Numbered from the stretch's first letter, positions 1 to 9,851 are shown. The stretch is 64,000 nt of DNA from an uncultured Polaribacter sp. (GCA_913020555.1 CAJWAC010000001.1:62001-126000), one strand, 5' to 3'. Notes: generated by a model from the sequence alone, not told the origin. Numbers and translations: made by a program.

Positions 1-2233
1 TTTTATCCCAAAATTTATAAAGCATTCCTAAAGCTGCAGTAGTTTGAGCAGCGTCAGATACTTTTAAACCTTTAATTGGTAAATCTACAACTTCTACTAA
101 GTTTTGATCTTGGTCAAAAATACGAACATCAACTAAATTATTTGCATATTCCCAATTTCCTAAAGATAACATTCCTGTAAAGTTTAGTTTATCTGTTGGT
201 CTATAAGTAAAATCAAATTCTACCCCTTGATGCGTTGCATTTACACCTAAAATATTTGCTGTAAAATCGTCTTGCCCAGGATTTCTATTTTGAATTCTTC
301 TTGTAAAAGTTCTGTCGTTCCATTCTGTGTAATAAGCATTTACATTGGCTGCAAATTTCTCACTTCTTAAGCCATAACCTAATTCAACACTGAAAATCTT
401 TTGATTTTCCGCATCTGGATTCACATCTACATTATTAAAATTTTCGAATACAGCATCAAAATTAGCTGGCCTTTCAAAATATCCAATATTTGCAAAAATA
501 TTGTGAACATCATCTAACCTATAATTAGCTCCACCTTTAATGCTGTAACCGTTAAAGCCAAATTTATCTGATTCTCTATCTGCGCTATCCTGCGTATAAT
601 TAAAGTAATCAACTCGCTGATAAGTAGTTCTTTGAGCTGAAGTAGATAAGAAAGCAGTTAAACTTTCCCTTGTATATTCTACCTGAGCAAAAGCACCTAA
701 CCAACCTACTTTACCATCATCATGATAAGAAAATTTATCTCCTACTTGAAGTGCAGCATTAGGATTGTTTACATCGTTATCATCTAAATAGTACTCACCG
801 CCTAATAAATCTGTAATTTCTCTGTAATGCGAACCTACATATGACCTCCAATCTAAACCAGCAACAAAATCTAGTCCTTCTGCTAATTCAGTTTTAAAAG
901 TAGATAAAACACCATACCATTTGTGATTATTCCTAGAAGCTCTTAAAATAGCTTCTGCACCTAAAGCACCATTAGCCGAATTTACTTCTACAATATTGTC
1001 TAAATCTACTGGCTGATCATCTCCACCAATTCTATTTCTAAATAAATCTGTATTAGTTCCAGCAGTACCGCCACCACCACCGTTTCCAAAAGAAACGTAA
1101 AGGGCAGTTGATAAACTTGTTTCATCGTTAATTGTCCAATAGTGGTTTAAAGATGATTGTGATTTGTGATAAAAGTTGTCTTCTATATTAACAACTTGTC
1201 CGTTTTTATAACCCCAATCTGGGTTAAAACGAATTCCAGATTGTGCGTTTCTAATTGTAGAAATTGTACTTCTATTTTGTCTTTGCCCATGTCTTTGAGG
1301 TGCTCCAAAAGTTGTAAAAGATAATTTATGATTATCGTTAAATTCTTTTGTTAAGTTTACAAAGTAATTGTAGCCATCAAACTGAGTACCATCTACATAA
1401 CCTTCTCCAGAAACTTTTGCAAAAGACACTGTAGCCGCAAATCCATTATCCATTAAACCAGTAGATAAAGTGAAACCGTATTTTTGGTATCCGTCATTTC
1501 CTGTGGATGCGATAATATTTCCGCCTTTTTTTACGTCAGAAGTTTTAGATAATATATTAATAGTACCACCAATAGAAGGTACAGCTACTTTAGCTGCTCC
1601 TAAACCTCTTTGCACTTGCATTGCAGATGTAACATCGGATAATCCAGCCCAATTAGACCAATATACACGACCATTTTCCATGTCATTAACGGGAACTCCA
1701 TTAATCATCACAGCAACGTTTTCAGAGTTAAATCCACGCAGATTGATACGACCATCTCCAAAACCACCACCTGACTTCGTAGCATACACACCTGGTGTTG
1801 ATTTTAAAACTTCTGGAAATTCTTGAGAACCTAATTTTCTCTCGATGTCAGCAGCTTTAATAGTAGACACTGCAACAGGAGTTTTCCTATCTATAGCAAA
1901 AGATGTTGCTGTCACTATAATTTCATCTAAAACAGCGTCTTCTTCTAAAAGAATATTACCCAAATTAGATTTTTCAGCAGAAAAGCTTACTTGTTTTGTT
2001 TTAAAACCAATAAAGGAAATTACTAAAGTACCCGAATTTGACTCCGTATCTAATACAAATTTACCGTCAAAATCAGTTGATACTCCGTTTTTAGTTCCTT
2101 TCTCAAGGATACTAGCTCCAGGCAATGGTTGATTTGTATCATCAACAATTACACCCGAAATTTTAGTTTGCCCTAAAACTGAAGCTGATACCAAAAGTAT
2201 AGCAACAAGCAATAAGTTTTTAAATTTTTTCAT
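1..2233 (-). CDS. TonB-dependent receptor (3' end beyond window)
   Basis: Outer-membrane receptor for TonB-driven import of an unidentified ligand. The open frame runs from ATG at 2233 to the left edge with no stop, so about 744 residues are visible and the end of the barrel is missing. It opens with a signal peptide (MKKFKNLLL...VLGQ), then a carboxypeptidase-regulatory-like beta-sandwich to about residue 105 (GVIVDDTNQPLPGASI). A TonB-box-like stretch (LDEIIVTAT) and the plug follow, with INLRGFNSENVAVMING and a GGTINI motif; the rest is aromatic-rich barrel. No SusD-like partner lies upstream, which argues against a classical glycan SusCD pair. The ligand cannot be read from sequence. Confidence 0.93.
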   Translation of the reverse strand, partial: MKKFKNLLLVAILLVSASVLGQTKISGVIVDDTNQPLPGASILEKGTKNGVSTDFDGKFVLDTESNSGTLVISFIGFKTKQVSFSAEKSNLGNILLEEDAVLDEIIVTATSFAIDRKTPVAVSTIKAADIERKLGSQEFPEVLKSTPGVYATKSGGGFGDGRINLRGFNSENVAVMINGVPVNDMENGRVYWSNWAGLSDVTSAMQVQRGLGAAKVAVPSIGGTINILSKTSDVKKGGNIIASTGNDGYQKYGFTLSTGLMDNGFAATVSFAKVSGEGYVDGTQFDGYNYFVNLTKEFNDNHKLSFTTFGAPQRHGQRQNRSTISTIRNAQSGIRFNPDWGYKNGQVVNIEDNFYHKSQSSLNHYWTINDETSLSTALYVSFGNGGGGGTAGTNTDLFRNRIGGDDQPVDLDNIVEVNSANGALGAEAILRASRNNHKWYGVLSTFKTELAEGLDFVAGLDWRSYVGSHYREITDLLGGEYYLDDNDVNNPNAALQVGDKFSYHDDGKVGWLGAFAQVEYTRESLTAFLSTSAQRTTYQRVDYFNYTQDSADRESDKFGFNGYSIKGGANYRLDDVHNIFANIGYFERPANFDAVFENFNNVDVNPDAENQKIFSVELGYGLRSEKFAANVNAYYTEWNDRTFTRRIQNRNPGQDDFTANILGVNATHQGVEFDFTYRPTDKLNFTGMLSLGNWEYANNLVDVRIFDQDQNLVEVVDLPIKGLKVSDAAQTTAALGMLYKFWDK

Positions 2234-2388
2234 TGTTTAATTTGTTTATTGAATGTTTTGCAAAAATCCTGCTTTTAAAGGAGCAATCTGTTAATTTAAT
2301 GTTAAGTTTTAACAAGAAATTAAGAGTTTAAAAGTATGAAGAAATTGGTTTTATTATTGAAAATCAAAAGTTTAAATATTAACAAGTT

Positions 2389-2418
2389 TGTTAACAAAAG
2401 CTAGCCTTTTTGTTAACA
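2389..2418. repeat. Inverted repeat of TGTTAACA between pgi and the receptor gene
   Basis: The arms TGTTAACAAAAG (2389-2400) and CTTTTTGTTAACA (2406-2418) pair over 12 bp with one bulged base and a 5-base loop. It lies downstream of pgi and about 150 bp upstream of the receptor start. There is no clear T-run on the reverse strand, so it may be a weak terminator for pgi or a protein-binding palindrome (TTGTTAACAA occurs twice). The rest of 2234-2448 holds no gene. Confidence 0.5.
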
Positions 2419-2448
2419 AACATTAAACCTAATGATACAAATGTGTTT

Positions 2449-4017
2449 TTACTGTTTATTTAGAAGTTTATTAGCTAATTCTTTGCCTAATTCCACACCA
2501 AATTGGTCATAACTGTAAATATTCCACAACACTCCTTGAGCAAATATTTTATGCTCATAAAGCGCAACTAACTTACCTAAAGACTTAGGTGTGAGTTTAT
2601 CGAAAAGAATTGCATTGCTCGGTCTGTTGCCTTCAAAAACTTTAAATGGTAGTAGTGCGTTAATTTTATCTTCATCACCAGAAAATTGCAGCTCTAAATG
2701 CACTTCTTCTTTTGTTTTGCCAAAAGCCAAAGCTTCCATTTGACCATAATAGTTGGCCATTAGCTTTTTATGGTGGTCTGATAAACCGTAAAGTGACTCT
2801 TTATAACCAATAAAATCTGCTGGAATTAATTTTGTTCCTTGATGCACCAATTGCATAAATGCATGCTGCATGTTTGTACCCGTACTGCCCCAAACAATGG
2901 TTCCTGTTTGATAATCAATTTTATCTCCATTTCTATCTACACCTTTTCCATTACTTTCCATAATGGCTTGTTGTAAATAATCTGGAAGTTTCTTTAAATA
3001 TTGCGAATAAGGCAAAACAGCTTCCGTTTCTGCTAAATAAAAATTATTATACCATATACTTAACAATGCTAGAATAACCGGAATATTATTATCAAAATCT
3101 TCATTTCTAAAATGAATATCCATTTCTTCTGCACCGTCTAATAATTCTCTATAATTGTCAAAACCTACGGATAGTGAAATTGATAAACCTACTGCAGACC
3201 ATAATGAAAAACGACCTCCAACCCAGTTCCACATTGGGAAAACATTCTTTTTATCAATCCCGAAATTATCTACAGCTTCCAAATTTGTTGACACTGCCAC
3301 AAAATGTTTTGGAATATCAAAAATGGTAGCCGACTTTAAAAACCAGTTTTTAATGGTTTCTGCGTTTGAAATAGTTTCTTGTGTAGTAAACGTTTTAGAA
3401 ACAATTACAAAAAGTGTTGTTTCTGGGTTTAAGTTTTTTATAATTTCAGAAACATGATCACCATCTACGTTAGAAACAAAATGAGTGTTTAATTTATTTT
3501 TATAGAATTTTAGTGACTCCACAATCATGTCTGGCCCAAGGTCTGATCCTCCAATTCCGATATTTACAACATCTGTAATTGACTTTCCTGTATACCCCTT
3601 CCATTTCCCTGAAATTACTTTATTAGAGAAACTCTTTATTTTTCTTAAAGCGGTTTGTATTTGTGGTTTTATGTTTTTTCCATCAACCAAAACAGGTTCT
3701 TCAGAAGTACTTCTTAAAGCTGTATGCAATACTGCTCTGCCTTCCGTAACATTAATAACCTCTCCAGAAAATTGACTTTCAATCGCTTTTTTAAGTTCTA
3801 CTTCTTTTGCCAATTCTACCAATAAATCTAACGTTTCTTTGGTAATTCTGTTTTTAGAAAAATCAACTAATAAATCGTCAAACTCTAAAGAAAAATCTGA
3901 AGCTCTATTTTCATCTTTATATAAATCTTTAATAGTGATATTGTTAATATCATTAAAATGATCTGTTAGTTTTTGCCAAGAAGCAGTTTTAGTTGGATTG
4001 TTGTTTGGTAAAGCCAT
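2449..4017 (-). CDS. pgi: Glucose-6-phosphate isomerase
   Basis: Interconverts glucose 6-phosphate and fructose 6-phosphate in glycolysis and gluconeogenesis, in the cytoplasm. The 522-residue protein carries both family signatures, [14 protein letters not shown] around residue 267 and [11 protein letters not shown] near the C-terminus, plus the sugar-phosphate SIS motifs ([18 protein letters not shown]). Length is close to the family norm. It starts at an ATG four bases after the stop of the M23 peptidase gene, so the two are probably cotranscribed. Confidence 0.98.
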   Translation of the reverse strand: MALPNNNPTKTASWQKLTDHFNDINNITIKDLYKDENRASDFSLEFDDLLVDFSKNRITKETLDLLVELAKEVELKKAIESQFSGEVINVTEGRAVLHTALRSTSEEPVLVDGKNIKPQIQTALRKIKSFSNKVISGKWKGYTGKSITDVVNIGIGGSDLGPDMIVESLKFYKNKLNTHFVSNVDGDHVSEIIKNLNPETTLFVIVSKTFTTQETISNAETIKNWFLKSATIFDIPKHFVAVSTNLEAVDNFGIDKKNVFPMWNWVGGRFSLWSAVGLSISLSVGFDNYRELLDGAEEMDIHFRNEDFDNNIPVILALLSIWYNNFYLAETEAVLPYSQYLKKLPDYLQQAIMESNGKGVDRNGDKIDYQTGTIVWGSTGTNMQHAFMQLVHQGTKLIPADFIGYKESLYGLSDHHKKLMANYYGQMEALAFGKTKEEVHLELQFSGDEDKINALLPFKVFEGNRPSNAILFDKLTPKSLGKLVALYEHKIFAQGVLWNIYSYDQFGVELGKELANKLLNKQ

Positions 4018-4021
4018 TTTT

Positions 4022-5290
4022 TTAATTTTGTGCTATAATTTCTTTCACTACATTAGGTTCTTTTACTGGAACTCTTTCGTAATCTAATTGATATTTTAAT
4101 GCTTTGATGTATTCAAAAAAGATAGGTTTTACCTCTTTTTTCATAGGTTTTGCCGATGGTAATTTTTCTTTTAACGGATCTACTTGTTTCCCGTATTTCC
4201 AAAAACGATAACAAACATGCGGTCCAGCAGTACTACCTGTCATGCCAACATAACCAATTACATCGCCTTGTTTTACGTATTCTCCTTTTTTTACTGCTTG
4301 ATTTCTCATGTGTAAATATTGCGTTGAATAGGTGCTATTGTGTTTGATTTTTACAAATTTCCCATTACCTCCTCTTCGTGTAGATTCTATAACAGTTCCG
4401 TTTGCTGTAGCTATAATTGGCGTACCTATTTTTGCAGCAAAATCGGTTCCTTTATGAGGTTTAATTCTATTGCCATAATGAGGAATTCTTCTTCTTAAGT
4501 TGTATCTTGATGAAATACGATATTGGAATTTTATAGGCGCTTTTAAAAATTGACTCCTTAACATTTTTGCATTTTCATCATAATATTCATGAATATTTAA
4601 AATAGAATCTGCTAAAAAACGAAAAGCATATAAATCTTTTCCTTTGTGATTAAATACTGCAGACTTTACTTTTCCATAGCCTGCAAAAGTGGAGTCGTCA
4701 ATAAACTTTTCTTCATAAACTATTTTGAATTTATCTCCTTTCTGAAGCTTTAAAAAATCTAATGTCCACGCATAAATATCTGCAACTTTATAGGTTAAAT
4801 TGGGCCTTAAACCCAGGCTATCCATTGAAAATGTAAAATTGGCATTGATAATACCATTTGCTTCTTTTTCTATGATTTTTATAGGTTTTTTATAATTTAA
4901 TGCAGTAATCGTAGAGTCTTTGAAGTCTAAAATAGTTGCGTTTATCTTATCGTGTTTGTAAATAAAAACCTGTGCTTTTTCTGTGGAATCTTTGCTTGCT
5001 AAAATAGTATAAGGCTTACCCGCTCTAACTCTTCTTACATCAAAAGTATCTTTAGCAACTGCTGCAATTTTATTTATTTTAGGATACATAACATGATGTC
5101 TGTCTAAAATAATGCCAAAACTCTCTCCACTTTCTATAGTATCTTGAATTACTTTGTAATCGTCTATTTTATAACCAAAACGTATTTCTGGTTTGGGTTT
5201 ATCTTTTTTAACAATTATAGTTTCAGGTTTATCTTTTTTACAAGAGGAAAAAGAGATAACAAATGCTAAAAGAATAAGTACTTTTTTCAA
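4022..5290 (-). CDS. M23 family metallopeptidase, lipoprotein
   Basis: Predicted cell-wall endopeptidase of the LytM/M23 family, anchored as a lipoprotein ([17 protein letters not shown], lipobox Cys17). The peptidase domain is C-terminal: HKGTDFA supplies zinc ligands His279 and Asp283, YLHM gives His327, and the last motif reads GPHVCYRFW, so the usual second His of HxH is Cys360. The N-terminal 250 residues are a substrate-binding or regulatory region with no motif I recognise. The only sensible start is TTG at 5290, since no ATG fits the signal peptide. It has its own promoter (TACTTTTG at 5318-5325, reverse strand) and precedes pgi by four bases. Confidence 0.9.
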   Translation of the reverse strand: MKKVLILLAFVISFSSCKKDKPETIIVKKDKPKPEIRFGYKIDDYKVIQDTIESGESFGIILDRHHVMYPKINKIAAVAKDTFDVRRVRAGKPYTILASKDSTEKAQVFIYKHDKINATILDFKDSTITALNYKKPIKIIEKEANGIINANFTFSMDSLGLRPNLTYKVADIYAWTLDFLKLQKGDKFKIVYEEKFIDDSTFAGYGKVKSAVFNHKGKDLYAFRFLADSILNIHEYYDENAKMLRSQFLKAPIKFQYRISSRYNLRRRIPHYGNRIKPHKGTDFAAKIGTPIIATANGTVIESTRRGGNGKFVKIKHNSTYSTQYLHMRNQAVKKGEYVKQGDVIGYVGMTGSTAGPHVCYRFWKYGKQVDPLKEKLPSAKPMKKEVKPIFFEYIKALKYQLDYERVPVKEPNVVKEIIAQN

Positions 5291-5307
5291 GGAAATTCTA
5301 CTATTTT

Positions 5308-5341
5308 AAATCAATTTCAAAAGTACAAATAAAATTGATTT
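5308..5341. promoter_or_regulatory. Promoter of the M23 gene framed by an inverted repeat
   Basis: On the reverse strand TACTTTTG (5318-5325) fits the Bacteroidetes -7 consensus TAnnTTTG, about 28 bp before the TTG start. It sits between perfect 10-bp inverted arms AAATCAATTT (5308-5317) and AAATTGATTT (5332-5341). That geometry would suit an operator, but a simple hairpin is also possible. Confidence 0.5.
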
Positions 5342-5391
5342 ATTCTAAAAGTTATCACAGAAGTTCATCAAACGGTTTCGTTGAAAAAAAC

Positions 5392-6162
5392 CTAAAGTTT
5401 AGTGAAGTTATTTGCCAAACCTTCATAACGTTCCAATTCAGCTCTTAAAGAGCCAACAGCCAAAGAAGCTTTCATTTTTATAGGAATTCTATTATCATCA
5501 TCGGTAATCCAAATAGTAACGCTTTCTTGTTCTTTAAAAATTCTACCAGACTCTACTAATGGTCTAAAAATCATTGATTTTATCTTCCCAAATTTTGTTT
5601 TCAATACCTCTCTACCTAAAAAACGGAGTTTAAAGGGATACACCTTACTATCTAAAAACATATCTAGTTCAATTTCATCACCCTTTTTTAAGCTATCAGT
5701 TTCTATATTTCTTAAATAATAGAAAGATGATAACATGTCTTGCACATTTGTAAATGCAATGGAACTGTCCTTTTGATTGGTGAAATCTTGAACGTAAGCT
5801 CTATTTGAATCATAATTAAAAGAAGTTATTCTGTGTTTTTTGTAACCTCCTTCATTTATTTTTCTTTTGAATAAATAAGGTTTTATGGTATCCATATCAA
5901 AATAGGATTCATAAATATCATCAACTTCAAAAAACCATTTTATCATGCCAGAAGTCCAACCAGTGCCTTTTGTATAGAAAACTTTTTTGCCATTAAGTTC
6001 TCTTTCTTCAACTTCTAAAACAGCTGAACCTGCTCTTAAAAAACCAGAATAACTCATTTTGTATCGGAGTCGTTCTCCATCTTTAAAAGCAACTTTTTTT
6101 TGTTGCCCTTGCGCAAGTAGTGTAAAAAATAATGTGAAAAATAAAAAGATGTACTTTCTCAT
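5392..6162 (-). CDS. DUF3108 domain protein, exported
   Basis: Exported protein of the DUF3108 family, molecular role unknown. ATG at 6162 gives MRKYIFLFFTLFFTLLAQGQ, a clean signal peptide; an in-frame TTG nine bases upstream is less likely. The opening KVAFKDGERLRYKMSYSGFL and the following beta-strand pattern are typical of the family, which is predicted to form a lipocalin-like barrel in the envelope. A TACTTTTG promoter element lies at 6179-6186 on the reverse strand, so it need not depend on kynA transcription. It sits directly upstream of the M23 peptidase, and both may serve the envelope. Confidence 0.85.
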   Translation of the reverse strand: MRKYIFLFFTLFFTLLAQGQQKKVAFKDGERLRYKMSYSGFLRAGSAVLEVEERELNGKKVFYTKGTGWTSGMIKWFFEVDDIYESYFDMDTIKPYLFKRKINEGGYKKHRITSFNYDSNRAYVQDFTNQKDSSIAFTNVQDMLSSFYYLRNIETDSLKKGDEIELDMFLDSKVYPFKLRFLGREVLKTKFGKIKSMIFRPLVESGRIFKEQESVTIWITDDDNRIPIKMKASLAVGSLRAELERYEGLANNFTKL

Positions 6163-6271
6163 AAAAACCAAACTTATACAAAAGTAATGACAAATACTGT
6201 TCCAAAATTAAAAAAAGTGATTTGTAAATGCGGAATTACTGCTGTTTTAACGTTTCTTTAGAACGAAACTG

Positions 6272-7189
6272 TTAGAAGGTTCCCCAATTCTTTAACTCTT
6301 CTTCAGACCATAAATAAGGATAAAAAATTCTCCTTTGGTATTTTGGATGCATGTATTTACGCCAATTACTACCTCCTGTTGCTTTTAAATCGGAATCATC
6401 ACCTCCTATATATTTTGCTGCAGCATTGTAATGAGCCATCACCCATTTTACATTTACAGTATAATCATAATGACGCATGGCCTTTATTAAATCTTCGTTT
6501 TCTTGATCTTCTTTTGGTAATTGTTTGAACTTTAAGGAAAGATTGATGTCATTATAATCTTGCATAAAATCTATAAAGTCTCCCATATATTTTTTTTCAA
6601 AAAGACTTAATAAAGTTGATTTTTGACCCGTTGTATAATTTTTTCCCGCAGCTTGCCAATATAAATGATTGTATGCGTTTTTAAATGATGAGTGACGATC
6701 TATAGTTTCTCTATAACGCGCATCAATTAAATTAATCAATTCTGTAGAGGCAAATTCTATTTTTCGATATTGTGCAGATTGAAAACCACTTGCAGGTGTT
6801 AACGTGTTTCTGAATTTTAAATATTGCTCTTTTTCCATTCCGTCTGCCATAACAGAAAATGAACTACACAACATGTCAAAATATCTACTAATTCTATTTA
6901 AATGCATGGTAAATTTTTCAGCAGAAACTTCAACAGGTTTTGCTACTTGATCTATTTCCCATAAAATCATTTTAAACAACAATTCGTTTACTTGATGATA
7001 CATGATAAAAACCATTTCATCTGGCTGTGTTGTTCTTGGTATTTGTAAACCCAAAAGAGCGTCTGTTTGTATATAATCCCAATAAGTAATTGGTGTGCTC
7101 CACAACAAACCTTCTAGCATAGAATCTACAGGAACTCCTAACGTATCATATTTGTTTTCTATCGCTTTTAAAATTTCGTCTCTATTCAT
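6272..7189 (-). CDS. kynA: Tryptophan 2,3-dioxygenase
   Basis: Haem enzyme that opens the indole ring of tryptophan to N-formylkynurenine, first step of the kynurenine pathway. Family motifs are clear: YHQVNELLFKMILWEID holds the haem/substrate histidine region, GFQSAQYRKIEF matches the family GFQSxQxRxIE, and a late GGDDSDLKATGGSNW loop corresponds to the GTGGS substrate loop. Length 305 suits bacterial members. It follows hppD by 48 bp, but a terminator-like hairpin fills that gap. No kynU or kmo is visible here, so the rest of the pathway must be encoded elsewhere or be absent. Confidence 0.93.
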   Translation of the reverse strand: MNRDEILKAIENKYDTLGVPVDSMLEGLLWSTPITYWDYIQTDALLGLQIPRTTQPDEMVFIMYHQVNELLFKMILWEIDQVAKPVEVSAEKFTMHLNRISRYFDMLCSSFSVMADGMEKEQYLKFRNTLTPASGFQSAQYRKIEFASTELINLIDARYRETIDRHSSFKNAYNHLYWQAAGKNYTTGQKSTLLSLFEKKYMGDFIDFMQDYNDINLSLKFKQLPKEDQENEDLIKAMRHYDYTVNVKWVMAHYNAAAKYIGGDDSDLKATGGSNWRKYMHPKYQRRIFYPYLWSEEELKNWGTF

Positions 7190-7201
7190 TTTGGTTGAAA
7201 T

Positions 7202-7230
7202 AAAAAAGCAAGATAATTAAATCTTGCTTT
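7202..7230 (-). terminator. Hairpin with T-run between hppD and kynA
   Basis: Arms AAAGCAAGAT (7205-7214) and ATCTTGCTTT (7221-7230) form a perfect 10-bp stem with loop AATTAA. Read on the reverse strand it is followed by a run of six T, the form of an intrinsic terminator for hppD. It ends only about 12 nt before the kynA start, leaving no room for a normal promoter. Confidence 0.8.
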
Positions 7231-7237
7231 ATAAATT

Positions 7238-8398
7238 TTACAATGTTCCTCTTTTTTGTTGTTCTCTTTCTATAGATTCGAAAAGTGCTTTAAAGTTTCC
7301 AGCTCCAAATCCTTTTGCTCCCATTCTTTGAATGATTTCAAAAAATAGTGTTGGTCTGTCTTCCACTGGTTTTGTGAAAATTTGCAGTAAATAGCCTTCC
7401 TCATCAGCGTCTATCATAATTCCTAAACCTTTTAGCTTTTCGATATCTTCTCTTAATTCATGACTGTGTTCTTCTAAACGTCCTGGAACTGCTCTGTAAT
7501 ATTCTTCTGGTGGTGTTGATAAAAATTCAATTCCGTTTGCCTTCAATTGAGAAACTGTTTTTATAATATCGTCTGTTGCCATAGCAACATGCTGCACACC
7601 TGCTCCTTCATAAAAATCTAAATATTCTTCAATTTGAGAACGCTTATTTCCTTTTGCTGGTTCGTTTATTGGAAATTTAATTCGGCCATTTCCGTTAGAC
7701 ATTACCTTGCTCATTAATGCGGAATATTCTGTATGAATTTGCTTGTCATCAAAAGACAAAAAGTTTTCAAAACCCATTACTTTTTCATACCATTTTACCC
7801 AAACGTTCATTTGATTCCAACCAACGTTACCAACCATATGATCTATGTATTTTAAACCTGCTGCTGGTGGATTATAATCTGAATCCCATTTTTGAAAGCC
7901 AGGTAAAAATGCACCTTTATAATTTTTACGCTCTACAAACATGTGCACAGTTTCTCCATAAGTGTAAATTCCTGATTTTACAACTTCACCATATTCATCT
8001 TTTTCTACAGTTGGAGTTAAATATGATTTTGCGCCTCTAGAAACAGTTTCTTTGTAAGCTCTTCTAGCATCTTCTACCCAAAGCGCTACAACTTTTACAC
8101 CATCGCCATGTTTTACAATGTGATCATTAATTGGTGATTTGCTGTTTAGTGGTGTGGTTAACATTAACTTAATTTTGTCTTGTGTTAATACATAACTGAC
8201 AGAATCGGTTGAACCAGTTTCTAATCCGCGGTATGCGTGCGATTGAAATCCGAATGCAGTTTTGTAGAAATGTGCTGCTTGTTTTGCGTTACCCACATAA
8301 AATTCTACATAATCTGTACCTAATAAAGGAAGAAAGTCTTGTGCTCCTTTAAATATTTTTTCTAAACCGTAGTTTACTGATTTTATTTCTTTTGCCAT
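7238..8398 (-). CDS. hppD: 4-hydroxyphenylpyruvate dioxygenase
   Basis: Converts 4-hydroxyphenylpyruvate to homogentisate in tyrosine degradation, using Fe(II). Two vicinal-oxygen-chelate domains are visible: the N-terminal half opens with GTDYVEFYVGNAKQAAHFYK, and the catalytic half holds iron ligands in YIDHMVGNV, GVQHVAMATDDI and LFFEIIQRMG. Length 386 is normal. It lies between hmgA upstream and kynA downstream on the same strand, consistent with an aromatic amino acid catabolic unit. A structured intergenic element separates it from hmgA. Confidence 0.97.
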   Translation of the reverse strand: MAKEIKSVNYGLEKIFKGAQDFLPLLGTDYVEFYVGNAKQAAHFYKTAFGFQSHAYRGLETGSTDSVSYVLTQDKIKLMLTTPLNSKSPINDHIVKHGDGVKVVALWVEDARRAYKETVSRGAKSYLTPTVEKDEYGEVVKSGIYTYGETVHMFVERKNYKGAFLPGFQKWDSDYNPPAAGLKYIDHMVGNVGWNQMNVWVKWYEKVMGFENFLSFDDKQIHTEYSALMSKVMSNGNGRIKFPINEPAKGNKRSQIEEYLDFYEGAGVQHVAMATDDIIKTVSQLKANGIEFLSTPPEEYYRAVPGRLEEHSHELREDIEKLKGLGIMIDADEEGYLLQIFTKPVEDRPTLFFEIIQRMGAKGFGAGNFKALFESIEREQQKRGTL

Positions 8399-8450
8399 CT
8401 TTTTGATGATTTTAGTTTTTTGATTTTACTATTTGCTTGCAAACAAGTTT

Positions 8451-8525
8451 AGCCCTGATTGAAATGGCATCCTTTTTTATTTTTCATAAAAAAGATATAA
8501 TGTAAAGCAGGAAATAGCTTCTTAT
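8451..8525 (-). repeat. Structured intergenic element between hmgA and hppD
   Basis: The gap holds a stem CTTTTTTAT/ATAAAAAAG (8472-8480 with 8486-8494, loop TTTTC) inside a weaker outer pairing CCTG (8454-8457) with CAGG (8508-8511). The outline resembles an intergenic repeat that I recall as common in Flavobacteriaceae and is loosely like the element at 22161-22274. It could act as an hmgA terminator or an RNA-stability hairpin. Confidence 0.45.
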
Positions 8526-8532
8526 AAATGTG

Positions 8533-9690
8533 TTACTCTAACCAAGATTTGTAATAATCTTCGTCTGCAATTTTCATGGCTTCTTCTGTAACCTGAAGAG
8601 GTTTAAAAGTATCTACCATAACTGCCAATTCTTCTGTTTCTGTATGCCCAATGCTTCTTTCTGTTGCGCCTGGGTGTGGACCATGAGGAATGCCTGCTGG
8701 ATGCAAGGAAATGTGGCCTTGGTCTATATCATTTCTGCTCATAAAATCTCCATCTACGTAGTACAAAACCTCATCTGAATCTATATTACTATGATTGTAA
8801 GGTGCAGGAATTGAATTTGGGTGATAATCATACAAACGTGGTACAAAACTACAAATTACAAAGGCATTTGTTTCAAAAGTTTGATGAACAGGTGGTGGTT
8901 GATGAATTCTTCCTGTTATTGGTTCAAAATCATGAATTGAAAATGCGTATGGAAAATTATAGCCATCGTAACCCACAACATCAAAAGGATGAGAGGCGTA
9001 TGTCATTTCTATAATTTCACCTTGCTTTTTAGTTTTGATTAGAAAATCTCCTAGTTCATTATGTGTTTCTAATTCTTGTGGTCTTCTTAAATCTCGTTCA
9101 CAAAAAGGAGAATGCTCTAGTAATTGGCCAAACCAGTTTCTGTATCGTTTTGGTGTGTAAACAGGGCTGTAAGATTCTACTATAAAAAGTCTGTTGTTTT
9201 CATCTTCAAAATCTAACTTATAAATAATTCCGCGTGGAATTACTAAATAATCTCCATATTTAAAATCTATATTTCCTAAATGTGTTCTTAATTTACCCTT
9301 TCCTTTGTGGATGAAAATAACTTCATCTGCGTCTGTATTTTTATAAAAGTAATCTTTAGTAGAGTCTTTAGGTGCGGATAAAATAATATTACAATCCGTA
9401 TTAGTTAAAACTACTTTTCTACTTTCTAAGTAATCTTTTTCTGGTTTTACTTGAAACCCTCTAAAACGATAAGACTGAATATTATTTGTTTTAGATATTT
9501 TGGGTTTAATGGAGTATTGTTTCCCTATTTTTTTGACCATAGTTGGCCTATGTTCATGATATGAATTGGTGGACATGCCATCGAAACCAATTGTACCAAA
9601 CAATTGCTCGTAATATAGGCTTCCGTCTTTTTTTCGGAATTGAGTATGTCTTTTAGGAGGAATGTCTCCTAATTTATGATAAAAAGGCAT
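8533..9690 (-). CDS. hmgA: Homogentisate 1,2-dioxygenase
   Basis: Opens the ring of homogentisate to maleylacetoacetate, the step after HppD. The 385-residue protein is a bicupin; the iron site region is the histidine-rich stretch HPAGIPHGPHPG near residue 330, with a further late His in SIGHTETEELAVMVDTF. HIGKGKGKLRTHLG-type cupin strands occur mid-protein (FIHKGKGKLRTHLG). It is somewhat shorter than the plant and animal enzymes, as is common for the bacterial form. It is first in the hmgA-hppD-kynA series, with a promoter element at 9852-9859 and a leader of about 160 nt. No fahA or maiA is in the window. Confidence 0.93.
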   Translation of the reverse strand: MPFYHKLGDIPPKRHTQFRKKDGSLYYEQLFGTIGFDGMSTNSYHEHRPTMVKKIGKQYSIKPKISKTNNIQSYRFRGFQVKPEKDYLESRKVVLTNTDCNIILSAPKDSTKDYFYKNTDADEVIFIHKGKGKLRTHLGNIDFKYGDYLVIPRGIIYKLDFEDENNRLFIVESYSPVYTPKRYRNWFGQLLEHSPFCERDLRRPQELETHNELGDFLIKTKKQGEIIEMTYASHPFDVVGYDGYNFPYAFSIHDFEPITGRIHQPPPVHQTFETNAFVICSFVPRLYDYHPNSIPAPYNHSNIDSDEVLYYVDGDFMSRNDIDQGHISLHPAGIPHGPHPGATERSIGHTETEELAVMVDTFKPLQVTEEAMKIADEDYYKSWLE

Positions 9691-9851
9691 ATTAGATATT
9701 TAATTGTTGATGTATCTGATAATTTTAATTATAAATTTCGCTTTTCGTTCGAAATTACTATCAACAGAAAATCATTCTGGATTGCGCTTTAAAAGGAATT
9801 TAAGATGTGAAAGCAATTCTAAAAACATATCAATCGATTTCGTTATTTTCA

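Noticed and set aside
1470-2132. Plus-strand open frames at 1470-1826 and 1845-2132
   Set aside because: They lie opposite the TonB receptor, which has a signal peptide, plug and barrel motifs in one unbroken reverse frame; the plus frames are shadows.
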